The notes under the pieces are model-generated. The model ran no database searches. It was not told where the DNA came from and was given only the letters and a program-made list of their open reading frames with translations. DNA of 64,000 nt from Treponema denticola ATCC 35405 (GTDB lineage Bacteria; Spirochaetota; Spirochaetia; Treponematales; Treponemataceae), in the NCBI RefSeq assembly GCF_000008185.1, contig NC_002967.9, positions 2,480,001 through 2,544,000 on the forward strand, in the 5' to 3' direction. Positions 26,750-35,598 of the stretch are shown in pieces. The position numbers were made by a program, and so were the translations under genes. Every line of letters begins with the position of its first letter. Positions within the stretch are counted from its first letter, which is position 1.

Positions 26750-27810
26750 ATAAACCTCCCGCCCAAAAGTAAGAGAGCTGCAAGAATTCCCGATATCAAA
26801 CCTGAAACAAGGGCAAGTTTAGACTTGTTTAACGGAAGCTCTCCTGAAGATTTTCCGGTTTGCCCATTTACGGCAAAGACATAGGTTTTTCCCTTATAAA
26901 GATAAGTGAGTATCCATGATGGAAGCAAAACGTAATTATAATTTTTTACGGTGTAGGAAGTATTATCATCTTCATCTTCAATACCTCCGCTGTAATCGGC
27001 AGAGTCTTTAATAAGGTCTTTAGCATAATCTTCTGCTCTGCCTTTTATTATAGGCTCCACATCTTCTTTTTTAATATCGTATTGCTCCGAAAAAAAGCCT
27101 GCAAGATAGCCTTGAGAAAAATCTTTTTGGTTCTCTAAATCATATGGGCTTATTCCGTTTATAAGATTTTTATCTATCTTCGTAAAAGCCAACTCTTGAA
27201 ATTTATCCAACTCAATTTTCCCCGTGCGCTCAATCTTATACTTATCCGTTTTTGTATATTCAGTGTTCCCGTTTTTCCACGATGAAACCTTTAAACCTAC
27301 TGCGTGATAATCAAGATCTGCAACAACATCAGCCTGCCAGTGTGGAAGATAAACTCCGGTCATTTTTTCTTGCGTACTCGTATTTTTAAAATCTGCGGGT
27401 ACATATTTTTTCCCCTTCACCCAAGAAGCAAAACATTTTAAGGCATCTTTTTTATCAAGCTTAAAGGGAATAATCTTATCGGGCTTAAATTCCCCTCTGA
27501 GTCTTTCGGATAAGACTACGGGGCTATGACAATAATAACAGAATGCCGCACTTGAAGTTTCTCCTGCCACGACTTCCGCTCCGCAGTTGTTGCAGTGATA
27601 TTGTTTTACGGATCCGTTATTTCCGCTTTTATTTTCGGAAGAAGAGGAACCTTCAGACCCACCCTTTTTTGCTTTTAGACCTTCCATGTAGCGGGTAATT
27701 TCTTCTTCCGTATAACTTGAAAAACAATAATCGCACTTAAAACCTCCGGTCGCCGGTTTAAAACTTATAGGTGCACCGCAGCCCGGACATTTATAATTTT
27801 CAACACTCAT
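26743..27810 (-). CDS. zinc-ribbon membrane protein (YdjG-like)
   Basis: 355 residues from ATG 27810. The N-terminal ribbon is YKCPGCGAPISF...FKCDYCFSSY (residues about 5-33), and a second is YHCNNCGAEVVAG...AFCYYCHSPV (about 72-100). A large soluble part follows and a C-terminal membrane helix (ALVSGLISGILAALLLLGG). The frame continues upstream to 27891 through the hairpin element, but ATG 27810 begins the recognisable protein. It is the middle gene of an SPFH, zinc-ribbon, TPM operon. Confidence 0.82.
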   Translation of the reverse strand: MSVENYKCPGCGAPISFKPATGGFKCDYCFSSYTEEEITRYMEGLKAKKGGSEGSSSSENKSGNNGSVKQYHCNNCGAEVVAGETSSAAFCYYCHSPVVLSERLRGEFKPDKIIPFKLDKKDALKCFASWVKGKKYVPADFKNTSTQEKMTGVYLPHWQADVVADLDYHAVGLKVSSWKNGNTEYTKTDKYKIERTGKIELDKFQELAFTKIDKNLINGISPYDLENQKDFSQGYLAGFFSEQYDIKKEDVEPIIKGRAEDYAKDLIKDSADYSGGIEDEDDNTSYTVKNYNYVLLPSWILTYLYKGKTYVFAVNGQTGKSSGELPLNKSKLALVSGLISGILAALLLLGGRFIW

Positions 27811-27820
27811 ATCTTTCCCC

Positions 27821-27975
27821 AATAAAAACTTTTTGCAGCAAATATTAATTTGCAAAAAAAGTTTTTTCAAGTGTGTGCCGAAAGCACACACATATAATAA
27901 TGCGACGTTTTGTACCTATTGGTACAAAACTCGTCAGATGAACAGTGAGGCTGAATTTCTGCCAAACTGTTTATC
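27821..27975 (+). repeat. modular hairpin element, long form, copy 3 (inside operon)
   Basis: A chain of stems: AAAAACTTTTTGC with GCAAAAAAAGTTTTT; GTGTGTGC with GCACACAC; after GCGACGTTT at 27902, TGTACC with GGTACA; after AAACTCGTCAG, GATGAACAGT with ACTGTTTATC. It fills the gap between the SPFH gene and the zinc-ribbon gene and ends about 11 bases before the latter's start. The backbone is nearly identical to 42125-42271, while two stems differ. Confidence 0.88.
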
Positions 27976-27992
27976 TTTCTCCAACATGTTGG

Positions 27993-29213
27993 TTATAATT
28001 TTGTTCCGCACTCAGGACAAAATTTTGCTCCAGCCTTTAATTCTGCACCGCATGAAGGACAGCCGCTTCCTTGAGGTTTCGGAGTTCCGCATTCGGCACA
28101 AAACTTTCCGGTATTCTTGTGGCCGCACTCGGTGCAAAACCATTCTCCGGCAGCCTTAGCTCCGGCACCTTGTTGTTGCCCTGCTCCTTGAGCAGCTCTC
28201 TGAGCGGCTTGATTCATTTGCATCTGCTGCATATTGGTTTGACTTGCCTGTCCCATAAAACCGCCTGCCGCATTCATGCCCATACCCATGCCCATAAAGG
28301 CCATTCCGGCTCCTGCCTGATTTGAACCTGCCGCTTCCATACCGCGGGCAATCGAGCCTTGCACATAGCCTTCCCGTACACCGGGATCGCCGAGCATAGC
28401 TCCCTTATTGCGCATATTGATAAGTTCTTTAGATTCATCATCGTAGGAAATACTTGCAATACCGACTGAAAGCACCTCCATTCCGCGTAATTCCTTCCAT
28501 GAATCATCCAGAATCTCGGACATGTGTTTGCTCAACACTGTTCCCTTTGAAGGAATAAAGGAAATACGCTCGCCTTCCATGGACATTTGGCTGATAGCAG
28601 CCTGTAAGGCTTCTAAGAATTCGCTCAAATATTGTTCGTTTATTTCATCAATGTGAACATTTTCGGCATCACGAGGACAAGCTTCTTTAAAAAACTTTAT
28701 CGGATCGGTTATTTTAATCGAATAATTTCCGAAGGTGCGCAAAAACAATTCCGCATTATAGAAGTTGTCAAAGTATTGCAATGGATTGGGAGTACCGAAC
28801 TTAATGCCTTTAATCTCCTGTAAATTAACATAAAATACTTCCTGCTTCATCGGGGTGGTACCGCCGAATTTAAAACGGCTAAAGGTTTCTTTTAGGGCAT
28901 CTCCGAATTGACCGCCGAATAGGGAGGGCGATGCCGAATTTTCAACCTTAAAATATCCCGGCTCCGCCGTATAATCGACTATCTTTCCCCCGTCCACCAA
29001 CATCATAAACTGGTTCTGATTTACATGAATGATAGAGCCGTTTGAAACGACATCGCTTGAACCTTTTTTGTTTGTGTTACGTTTATCTGTGCGGACGGCG
29101 ACTCCTTTTGCAAGGACAATGCCCTCACCCATATCTCCTGCCTCAATAACTTCGAGCCATTGATCGGCCAAACCGCCGCCCACTGCTCCAACTGCTGCTG
29201 ATATAAGACCCAT
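27993..29213 (-). CDS. SPFH-domain protein with C-terminal zinc ribbons (YdjI-like)
   Basis: 406 residues. The SPFH/virion-core-like domain fills residues about 20-270 (LEVIEAGDMGEGIVLAKGVAV at the start). A Met/Gly/Gln-rich linker (about 300-350) leads to two zinc ribbons: FCTECGHKNTGKFCAECG and CPSCGAELKAGAKFCPECG. It is the first gene of the operon with the YdjG- and YdjH-like genes. B. subtilis YdjI with YdjG/H recruits PspA under membrane stress; no pspA gene is seen here. Confidence 0.85.
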   Translation of the reverse strand: MGLISAAVGAVGGGLADQWLEVIEAGDMGEGIVLAKGVAVRTDKRNTNKKGSSDVVSNGSIIHVNQNQFMMLVDGGKIVDYTAEPGYFKVENSASPSLFGGQFGDALKETFSRFKFGGTTPMKQEVFYVNLQEIKGIKFGTPNPLQYFDNFYNAELFLRTFGNYSIKITDPIKFFKEACPRDAENVHIDEINEQYLSEFLEALQAAISQMSMEGERISFIPSKGTVLSKHMSEILDDSWKELRGMEVLSVGIASISYDDESKELINMRNKGAMLGDPGVREGYVQGSIARGMEAAGSNQAGAGMAFMGMGMGMNAAGGFMGQASQTNMQQMQMNQAAQRAAQGAGQQQGAGAKAAGEWFCTECGHKNTGKFCAECGTPKPQGSGCPSCGAELKAGAKFCPECGTKL

Positions 29214-29376
29214 AATTTACTCCTTTAAATTTAAACTTACATAATTATGATATAACAAAAAAATCAAAATATCAATACTTGAATAATATTATTGACAACA
29301 TGGGTTATAGTATTCTCCTGCCTTGTTTTTATGCGCCAAATCGGTTAATATTAGGTTATAAAAGAGGTCTAAAACA

Positions 29377-29931
29377 ATGCCGGATAAAATTTCGCACATA
29401 CTTATTTCAAAAAAATATCTCGAAAAAATAAACGACATTAAGGGGAAAGAATATTTTTATTATGGTGCAATATATCCCGATCTATATGACTTAAGCAAAA
29501 AAGAAGAATACTATAAAAGTCATTTTATTCAAAAAGGAAGCGGATATAACTCAAAGTTACTTAAAAACTTTATTAAAAAACATAGTTATGCACCTCCCTC
29601 ATTTTTAAAGGGTGTAGACTTTCATATATTTACGGATCATTTTGTTTCTAAAAATTTAAATAAATATTATTCCTTTTACACAGAAATTAAAAACAAAACC
29701 GATATAGAATTATCAAAAATCTTATCGGACTACGCTTTGTATCATTGCCGAAATGAAAAAATAATACCGGTAATTTTAAAAGAGGAGAACGATGAGCAAA
29801 TTCAAAGTTCTTTTTATGAATTCGAAAAATATAGAAAAACGGATATTGGAGATATTTCATCGGTAAACAACAACTATCTAGAATTTATCGATGAAATAAT
29901 CGATAAATACTTAAAACAAAATCTTAATTAA
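29377..29931 (+). CDS. zinc-dependent phospholipase C-like hydrolase fold protein
   Basis: 184 residues. The order ISHILISKKYL, YYGAIYPDLYD, a His-containing KSHF, then FLKGVDFHIFTDHFV matches the His/Asp layout of the Zn_dep_PLPC-like family (metal-binding His, GxxxPD, H, HxxxD). There is no signal peptide, so it is probably cytoplasmic. The family call rests on motif order and is moderate. A GAGG lies before the ATG, and a GNAT gene follows 16 bases later. Confidence 0.55.
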   Translation: MPDKISHILISKKYLEKINDIKGKEYFYYGAIYPDLYDLSKKEEYYKSHFIQKGSGYNSKLLKNFIKKHSYAPPSFLKGVDFHIFTDHFVSKNLNKYYSFYTEIKNKTDIELSKILSDYALYHCRNEKIIPVILKEENDEQIQSSFYEFEKYRKTDIGDISSVNNNYLEFIDEIIDKYLKQNLN

Positions 29932-29946
29932 CCAAGGAGAAAAACA

Positions 29947-30453
29947 ATGGTCAGACTTGCAGAATTAAAGGACTTATCAAGAGTTGCAGAAATAAATGTT
30001 TACGGTTGGAGAAATACTTATAGGGGTATCGTTGATGATAATTTTTTGTTTTGTGAGTTGTCGGTTGAAAAATCTATCGAGCGTTTAAAGGAAAAAGTTA
30101 ATACTCAAAACAGTACATCAAAATTATATGTTTATGAAGATGACAAAGACGGAATAATAAAGGGTATGATGCGTACGGGAATGTGCCGGGACAGCGACAA
30201 ACCGGATAGCTTTGAACTTATGGCTATTTATGTAGAAAAAGCTTTTGAAAGGTCGGGAGTAGGTTCAAAATTAATTACTTATTTTCAGAAAGAAGCAAAA
30301 GAAGCCGGCATACATGAATTATGCATTTGGGTCTTTCAAGAAAACCGGATCGCAAGAAGTTTTTATGAGCATCACGGCTTTAAGCCGGATGGCAAAACAC
30401 AAGTCCATGAAGCTTTAAAGGCTCCCGAAATGAGATATGTAAAAACAGTTTAA
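29947..30453 (+). CDS. GNAT-family N-acetyltransferase
   Basis: 168 residues. MAIYVEKAFERSGVGSKLIT is the acetyl-CoA strand-loop-helix (Q/R-x-x-G-x-G/A variant, residues about 95-115), and IWVFQENRIARSFYEHHGFK is motif B. The early RVAEINVYGWRNTYRGIV is seen in many amino-group acetylases of this type. Ribosome site AAGGAG. Likely co-transcribed with the preceding gene. Substrate unknown. Confidence 0.88.
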   Translation: MVRLAELKDLSRVAEINVYGWRNTYRGIVDDNFLFCELSVEKSIERLKEKVNTQNSTSKLYVYEDDKDGIIKGMMRTGMCRDSDKPDSFELMAIYVEKAFERSGVGSKLITYFQKEAKEAGIHELCIWVFQENRIARSFYEHHGFKPDGKTQVHEALKAPEMRYVKTV

Positions 30454-30484
30454 GAAATCTGCTCATGCCAGAAAAACAATTGCT

Positions 30485-31474
30485 TTAAGGGCTAAACTTT
30501 GTGCACTCTATGACTCGGTCGTTTCCTGCAAGGTCTTTATGAATTTGAACTTGAGAAAAACCTGCACTTCTAAAAATCTCGGCGGCTTGGGCTGCATGGT
30601 ATTCGCCTACTTCAACAAAAAGTTTTCCGCCGAGGTTTAAGCTTAAATAAGAGTTTTCTGCCAAGGGAGGAATTAAGTCTAACCCTTCAATACCGCCGTC
30701 AAGAGCAAGGCAGGGTTCAGAGCGGCCATCTTCTAAAAGGCTTTCCGTAAGCCTTGACGGAACGTATGGCGGATTTGCAGTTATCAAATCGTAGCTTCGT
30801 TTCGGCTCCGGCACGCAGGGAAAAGGTAGATGCAGATCGGCTTTTACTGCAAGGGCCCTCTTATAAAGAGCGGAAGGCAAAAGGGAATCCATATTCTTTT
30901 TACAAACTTTTAAAGCTTCCTCCGAAATATCCGCAAGAATCAAAAAAAAACTTCTATCAAAATAACTTTGCGTTCTTTGCGCCCTCTGCGGTTTATCAAA
31001 CGCGTTAGATGTTTGGCTTAAGTTCTCATAAAGCTCCGCCGCAAGGGATAGACCTATACAGCCCGACCCTGTGCAAATATCCAAAACAAAGAGAGGCTCA
31101 TTTTTTTTTAACTTCTCCATTGCAAAATTCAATGCAAGCTCTACCAAGGTTTCGGTGTCGGGCTTGGGGATAAGCACATTTTCATTTACATAAAAGGTTC
31201 TTCCGAAAAAATCCTTTGTTCCGGTTAAATAGGCAATGGGGATACCTGAACTTCTTTTTTGAACAAAAGCTTCAAACTCATTCTTGTATGGTAAAAAATC
31301 AAAATCGGAATGAGACAATAACCATGAGCGCTCTTTTTTTAAGATATGGGCTATCAAAATATCGGCATCAAAGAGAGCCTCATTCCTTCCGTATCCGTTC
31401 CTTGTTAAAAGGAGCGAAGAAAGAAAGGAATGAGCAGCAAAAAGACGGGCATCCTTTACGGTAAAAAAAAGCAT
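30485..31474 (-). CDS. prmC: release factor glutamine methyltransferase
   Basis: 329 residues, longer than the usual 280-290. PrmC methylates the GGQ glutamine of release factors; its target gene prfA is directly upstream in the same operon (six-base gap). Motifs: LDICTGSGCIGLSLA (SAM motif I) and ANPPYVP (catalytic NPPY). The extra length is an insertion near residues 150-170 (NAFDKPQRAQRTQSYFDRSF), of which the central part is encoded by a GCAAAG tandem repeat. The insertion lies between core strands, so activity may be kept. Confidence 0.93.
   Translation of the reverse strand: MLFFTVKDARLFAAHSFLSSLLLTRNGYGRNEALFDADILIAHILKKERSWLLSHSDFDFLPYKNEFEAFVQKRSSGIPIAYLTGTKDFFGRTFYVNENVLIPKPDTETLVELALNFAMEKLKKNEPLFVLDICTGSGCIGLSLAAELYENLSQTSNAFDKPQRAQRTQSYFDRSFFLILADISEEALKVCKKNMDSLLPSALYKRALAVKADLHLPFPCVPEPKRSYDLITANPPYVPSRLTESLLEDGRSEPCLALDGGIEGLDLIPPLAENSYLSLNLGGKLFVEVGEYHAAQAAEIFRSAGFSQVQIHKDLAGNDRVIECTKFSP
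30963..30994. repeat. GCAAAG tandem repeat inside prmC
   Basis: On the minus strand AACCGCAGAGGGCGCAAAG continues into AACGCAAAG. It adds an in-frame KPQRAQRTQS segment to PrmC and is related to the copy at 25395-25427. Confidence 0.78.
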
Positions 31475-31480
31475 TGAGCT

Positions 31481-32566
31481 TTATTTATGCTCCAAGTGAT
31501 GATCTGCGGCCTTCATCATTTCTTCGCGGGCGGCGATACAGAGGGCATCGATTAATTCGTCGAGAGAACCCTGCATGACCGCATCCAATTTATAAAGGGT
31601 TAAGTTAATGCGGTGATCGGTTACGCGGTTTTGCGGAAAGTTATAGGTGCGGATACGTTCGGAGCGGTCGCCGGAGCCGACCTGACTTTTTCTGTTTTGA
31701 GCCCGTTCTGCCTGCTTTTTACTTTCTTCCAAATCATAAAGGCGGCTTCGCAAAACACGCATAGCCTTTGCCTTATTTTTAATCTGGCTTTTTTCGTCCT
31801 GACAAATAACGACAAGGCCGGTGGGTATGTGGGTAATGCGGACTGCCGAGTCCGTGGTATTAACACACTGACCGCCCGGGCCGCCTGCACGCATAACATC
31901 AATACGCAAATCTTCTTGATTGATTTCGATTTCGGTTTCTTCGGCTTCGGGCAAAACCGCAACGGTTACGGCACTTGTGTGAATGCGGCCTGAGCCCTCC
32001 GTTTCAGGAACACGTTGAACGCGGTGAACGCCCGACTCATAGCGGAGACTTCCGTAAACATACTTTCCCGAGATGGAAAAAGTAATTTCCTTGTAACCGC
32101 CGAGCTCGGTTTCGTTTAGGGACAAAACCTCGTACTTCCAGTTTTTCATTTCGGCGTAGTGGGTATACATTCTAAAAAGGTCGGCCGCAAAGAGGGCGGC
32201 TTCATCGCCTCCTGTACCGCCGCGTATTTCCATAATAATATTTTTTTCTTCCAGAGGATCGGGCGGAATTAAAAGCATCTTGAGATCTGCCTCGCTTTTT
32301 TCAAAGGCGGCTTCAAGAGAATGCAGCTCTTCCCTCGCCATCTCTTTAAGTTCGGCATCGCTTTCTTCTTGAATGAGAAGCTTGGAATCTTCTATCTGTT
32401 TTTCGATAGAAAGATAGTTATCGTATTCTTCCATCAATTTTGAAAGATAGGAGTGTTCCCTCATGGTTTCTTTATATTTTGCAACATCTTTGATAAGGTT
32501 AGGGTTTTCAACTTCTTTTTCGACTTCGACAAGCCTCTTTCTTAAATTATCCAATCGTTCTTTCAT
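31481..32566 (-). CDS. prfA: peptide chain release factor 1
   Basis: 361 residues. RF1 ends translation at UAA and UAG. The catalytic loop is [20 protein letters not shown] (Gln of GGQ at about residue 236). [20 protein letters not shown] precedes it. The C-terminal domain is complete. It heads a two-gene operon with prmC, which modifies its GGQ. UGA is not an RF1 codon, so the selenocysteine UGA in selD competes with RF2. Confidence 0.97.
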   Translation of the reverse strand: MKERLDNLRKRLVEVEKEVENPNLIKDVAKYKETMREHSYLSKLMEEYDNYLSIEKQIEDSKLLIQEESDAELKEMAREELHSLEAAFEKSEADLKMLLIPPDPLEEKNIIMEIRGGTGGDEAALFAADLFRMYTHYAEMKNWKYEVLSLNETELGGYKEITFSISGKYVYGSLRYESGVHRVQRVPETEGSGRIHTSAVTVAVLPEAEETEIEINQEDLRIDVMRAGGPGGQCVNTTDSAVRITHIPTGLVVICQDEKSQIKNKAKAMRVLRSRLYDLEESKKQAERAQNRKSQVGSGDRSERIRTYNFPQNRVTDHRINLTLYKLDAVMQGSLDELIDALCIAAREEMMKAADHHLEHK

Positions 32567-32622
32567 AAAAATTCCTTGTATTGAGGGGAGAGTATAACAG
32601 TTTTTAAGAAAAATGTATACCG

Positions 32623-32687
32623 CTTAAAAAATGTACAGAGAGGTACATTTTTTAAGCTTCAAGTTTTGCCTCACGGCAAAACGTCGC
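32623..32687 (-). repeat. modular hairpin element, copy 4
   Basis: CTTAAAAAATGTAC pairs with GTACATTTTTTAAG (32623-32656). CTTCAAGTTTTGCC then pairs as GTTTTGCC/GGCAAAAC and ends in ACGTCGC at 32687. The core boxes are present in reverse orientation. It lies between prfA and the end of priA. Confidence 0.8.
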
Positions 32688-32792
32688 TAGCGTGAAACCA
32701 CCGGCAGCCAAAAAACAAAGCTATTTTTCGCTCAAGAGTTCTTCTACAAGGTAGTCATCACTCATACAGTGCATATCCGAAATTCCTTTGCT

Positions 32793-34775
32793 TCACATAA
32801 GATTGACCGGATCGGTGTCGACCTCGATGTAGATGCCTGTCATCGGTTTATATTCTTTTACAAAACGGGATGCGGCGGTTTGGATTAGGGGGAAATTTGA
32901 AGAGCGGAGTAAAATCTGTTGGCGGTGATTTCCGGCTATCATCGATAGAACACATTCCGAGGGTCCCATTATTTCGGCTTCGTCTTTGTTTTGTGAAGAT
33001 AGAATATATTTTAGAATGTTCGCAGCACCTTCTGCGGCCAGCTCGGCTTTTTTTAAGTCCTTGCTTCTAAAGACCAAACGAATCAGACGCTTAAAGGGCG
33101 GAAAATCCAAGAGCTTTCTTTGCCCGAGTTCATACTCATAAAACTTTTCGTACTCGTGATTTTTTGCACAAACAATCGAAGGATGATTAGGCTTTAGTGT
33201 TTGAATAATGACAAGCCCATCCTCGCTGAACCGCCCTGCCCTTCCTGCTGCCTGAGTGATAAGTGCGAAACTCCTTTCGGCGGCTCTAAAGTCGGGCATT
33301 TGAAGGCCCGTGTCCGCAAGGATAATTCCGACAAGCCTTACTTTCGGAAAATTCAAGCCCTTTGCTATCATCTGCGTTCCGAGGAGGATATCTATTTTCC
33401 CATCCTTAAAATCTTTTAAGCGGTTTTCAAGACTGTTCTTTTTGGAAACGGTGTCGGTGTCAATCCTCGCAACCGTGCAGTCGGGGAAGGAGCGGGAAAC
33501 TTCTTCTTCGATAAATTCCGTACCGACGCCGGCATAGCCTATATCGAGGGAATTACATTCAGGGCAAAGAGAAGGCGGCCTTGCCTGCATTCCGCAATAG
33601 TGGCATTTCATTACATTTTCACTTTTATGAAAGGTCATCGGCACGGAACAGTTTTTGCAAAGCATCTCATAGCCGCAGGAACGGCATCTAAAAATATGGG
33701 AAAAGCCCCGCCTGTTCAAAAAGAGGATTGTTTGTTTTCCTTCATTTTTGGTTTTGCGTATTTCGCTTATAAGCCTGTCGCTCAAAGCTCCCTTTAAGCC
33801 GGAAATATTTTCTATTTCGATTTGAGGAAGGCTTCCGCCTGCAAGTCTTTTTGAAAGGGAAAGGAGTTTGATTTTTTTGTTTTGAATCATATTCCACGCT
33901 TCAAGCGATGGAGTTGCAGAGCCCATTACCACGGGGCAATTATGCTTTACGGCCAAGTACATCGCAGTCTGGCGGGCATGGTAGCGGGGCACGGAACCCG
34001 ACTTATAGGAAGCATCATGCTCTTCATCTATTATGATAAGGCCTATGTTTTTAGCAGGAGCAAAGACGGCACTCCTCGCCCCGACAATCATAAGGGCTTC
34101 TCCCCGTCTTATCCTCATCCATTGGTTGAGCCTTTCGCTGCCCGTAAGGCCCGAGTGCAAAACGGCAGCCTGAGAGCCGAAGCGTTTTACGGCCGCACTT
34201 ATAACCTGATGGGTAAGCCCTATTTCGGGAACAAGGTAGATGACGGCCTTGCCTTCTGCGATTATCTTTTCGGCGGCCTTTAAAAAAACTTCCGTCTTCC
34301 CTGAACCGGTTAAGCCGTATAAATAAAAGAATTCTTTTTTGTTTGAGTTTACGATTTTTTCGACGGCATCTTTTTGTTCATCGGAAAGAGAAAAATTCTT
34401 ATCTTCAAATTCGGCTCCCCATTTTAAGTTTTCAAAAGAAACTTCTCTTTTTCCCGAAGGAAGAATTGCGGAGAGGGCTTCGCCGAAGCTGCAAATATAA
34501 AAGTGCGAAATCCAAGAGGCAAGTTCTATCTGTGCCTGCCCGAAAATTGTTTCCTTGTCGACCACTCGTTTAATCGGCTTTATTTTATCTTCTCCCACAG
34601 GGCTGTCTTTAGGAAACACATCGGATTCTTCTATTATAAAGCCTATCAAATTTCTTGAGCCGAGTTGAACCGAAGCCCTTTTCCCCACAAGGCTCCCGCC
34701 GTCTTCTTCTATGTTTTTATAGGTAAAGCTTTGGTAGAGTGGAAGATTAAAGGCAAGAGTAAGCCATTTTGCCAT
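32793..34775 (-). CDS. priA: primosomal replication restart helicase PriA
   Basis: 660 residues, somewhat short for the family (about 730). N-terminal DNA-binding part, then Walker A GLTGSGKTEVF, DEEH box IIIDEEHDASYK, and the zinc cluster CRSCGYEMLCKNCS...KCHYCG...CPECN (about 385-430). Motif VI is ITQAAGRAGRF. It ends DTDPVNLM at a TGA. In-frame sequence continues for 23 codons to TAG (SKGISDMHCMSDDYLVEELL), which I treat as noncoding. A UDG gene lies just upstream. Confidence 0.95.
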   Translation of the reverse strand: MAKWLTLAFNLPLYQSFTYKNIEEDGGSLVGKRASVQLGSRNLIGFIIEESDVFPKDSPVGEDKIKPIKRVVDKETIFGQAQIELASWISHFYICSFGEALSAILPSGKREVSFENLKWGAEFEDKNFSLSDEQKDAVEKIVNSNKKEFFYLYGLTGSGKTEVFLKAAEKIIAEGKAVIYLVPEIGLTHQVISAAVKRFGSQAAVLHSGLTGSERLNQWMRIRRGEALMIVGARSAVFAPAKNIGLIIIDEEHDASYKSGSVPRYHARQTAMYLAVKHNCPVVMGSATPSLEAWNMIQNKKIKLLSLSKRLAGGSLPQIEIENISGLKGALSDRLISEIRKTKNEGKQTILFLNRRGFSHIFRCRSCGYEMLCKNCSVPMTFHKSENVMKCHYCGMQARPPSLCPECNSLDIGYAGVGTEFIEEEVSRSFPDCTVARIDTDTVSKKNSLENRLKDFKDGKIDILLGTQMIAKGLNFPKVRLVGIILADTGLQMPDFRAAERSFALITQAAGRAGRFSEDGLVIIQTLKPNHPSIVCAKNHEYEKFYEYELGQRKLLDFPPFKRLIRLVFRSKDLKKAELAAEGAANILKYILSSQNKDEAEIMGPSECVLSMIAGNHRQQILLRSSNFPLIQTAASRFVKEYKPMTGIYIEVDTDPVNLM

Positions 34776-34794
34776 AGGTGCCGCCTAGTTATTC

Positions 34795-35589
34795 TCAATC
34801 AATTTGTTGAGACAATTCATTGAGGCGGGAACGGAAGAGTTTTAAGTCTTCCCATGCAGGCCGTTTTAGATTAACATCCCTCAAAAGGGCACTTGGGTGA
34901 TAGGTCGCCATCAGGGGAATGTTTTGGTATTCAAAAAACTTGCCGTGCATCTTGCCTATTCCTTCTTGAGTTTCCAAGAGGTTTTGAAGAGCTACCCTGC
35001 CAACCACAAGAATCGCCTTAGGCCTTATCAAGGCAATTTGGGCATTTAAATAATTTCTGCACGCAGCCGTTTCATCGGGCAGAGGGTCGCGGTTATTGGG
35101 CGGTCTGCACTTTACAACATTTGTGATATAACAATTATGGGTGCGGTATAATTCGATAGCGGCAAGCATCTTATCCAAAAGCTGTCCGGCCTTACCGACA
35201 AAGGGGCGGCCTTGGGCATCCTCATCGGCTCCCGGCCCCTCTCCTATGACCATTACTTCTATCTTATTATCAAAATTAGAAAACTCGCAAGGCCCCTCGC
35301 CTGCAACCGTATTATGCCGCCTCTCGCATAGACGGCAGGCCTTACAGGAAGCAATTTGAGCATAGACCTTTTCAAGACTTTCAAAGCCGCTTTCCGAATC
35401 CGTATCGCTTAAAGGAATTGTTAAGCCGGCCGCTTCGTCCGTTTCCGGTAGAGCGGTATCGGGAATAGCCGTCTCGGATAGAACGGTATCGGCAAAATCG
35501 GGATATTCTTCATCGGTTTTAAAACCCGATAGATATTCCGAGGCTGTGCGGAAAAATGTGTATAATGTTTTTTTTTCTTCGGCTTTCAT
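34795..35589 (-). CDS. family-4 uracil-DNA glycosylase
   Basis: 264 residues. Removes uracil from DNA. The iron-sulfur ligands CKACRLCERR and the motif GEGPGADEDAQGRPFVG are typical; NVVKCRPPNNRDP and later AILVVGRVALQNLL and ATYHPSALLRD complete the core, with Cys in KCRPP and CRNYL as further Fe-S ligands. An acidic, repetitive N-terminal extension (residues about 20-65; DTALPETDEA) precedes the domain. Same strand as priA, 19 bases apart. Confidence 0.92.
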   Translation of the reverse strand: MKAEEKKTLYTFFRTASEYLSGFKTDEEYPDFADTVLSETAIPDTALPETDEAAGLTIPLSDTDSESGFESLEKVYAQIASCKACRLCERRHNTVAGEGPCEFSNFDNKIEVMVIGEGPGADEDAQGRPFVGKAGQLLDKMLAAIELYRTHNCYITNVVKCRPPNNRDPLPDETAACRNYLNAQIALIRPKAILVVGRVALQNLLETQEGIGKMHGKFFEYQNIPLMATYHPSALLRDVNLKRPAWEDLKLFRSRLNELSQQID

Positions 35590-35598
35590 CGGTAAAAA

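Noticed and set aside
31613-31993. 126-codon plus-strand frame
   Set aside because: Antisense shadow of prfA.
33882-34283. 133-codon plus-strand frame
   Set aside because: Antisense shadow of priA, whose motifs are clear on the other strand.
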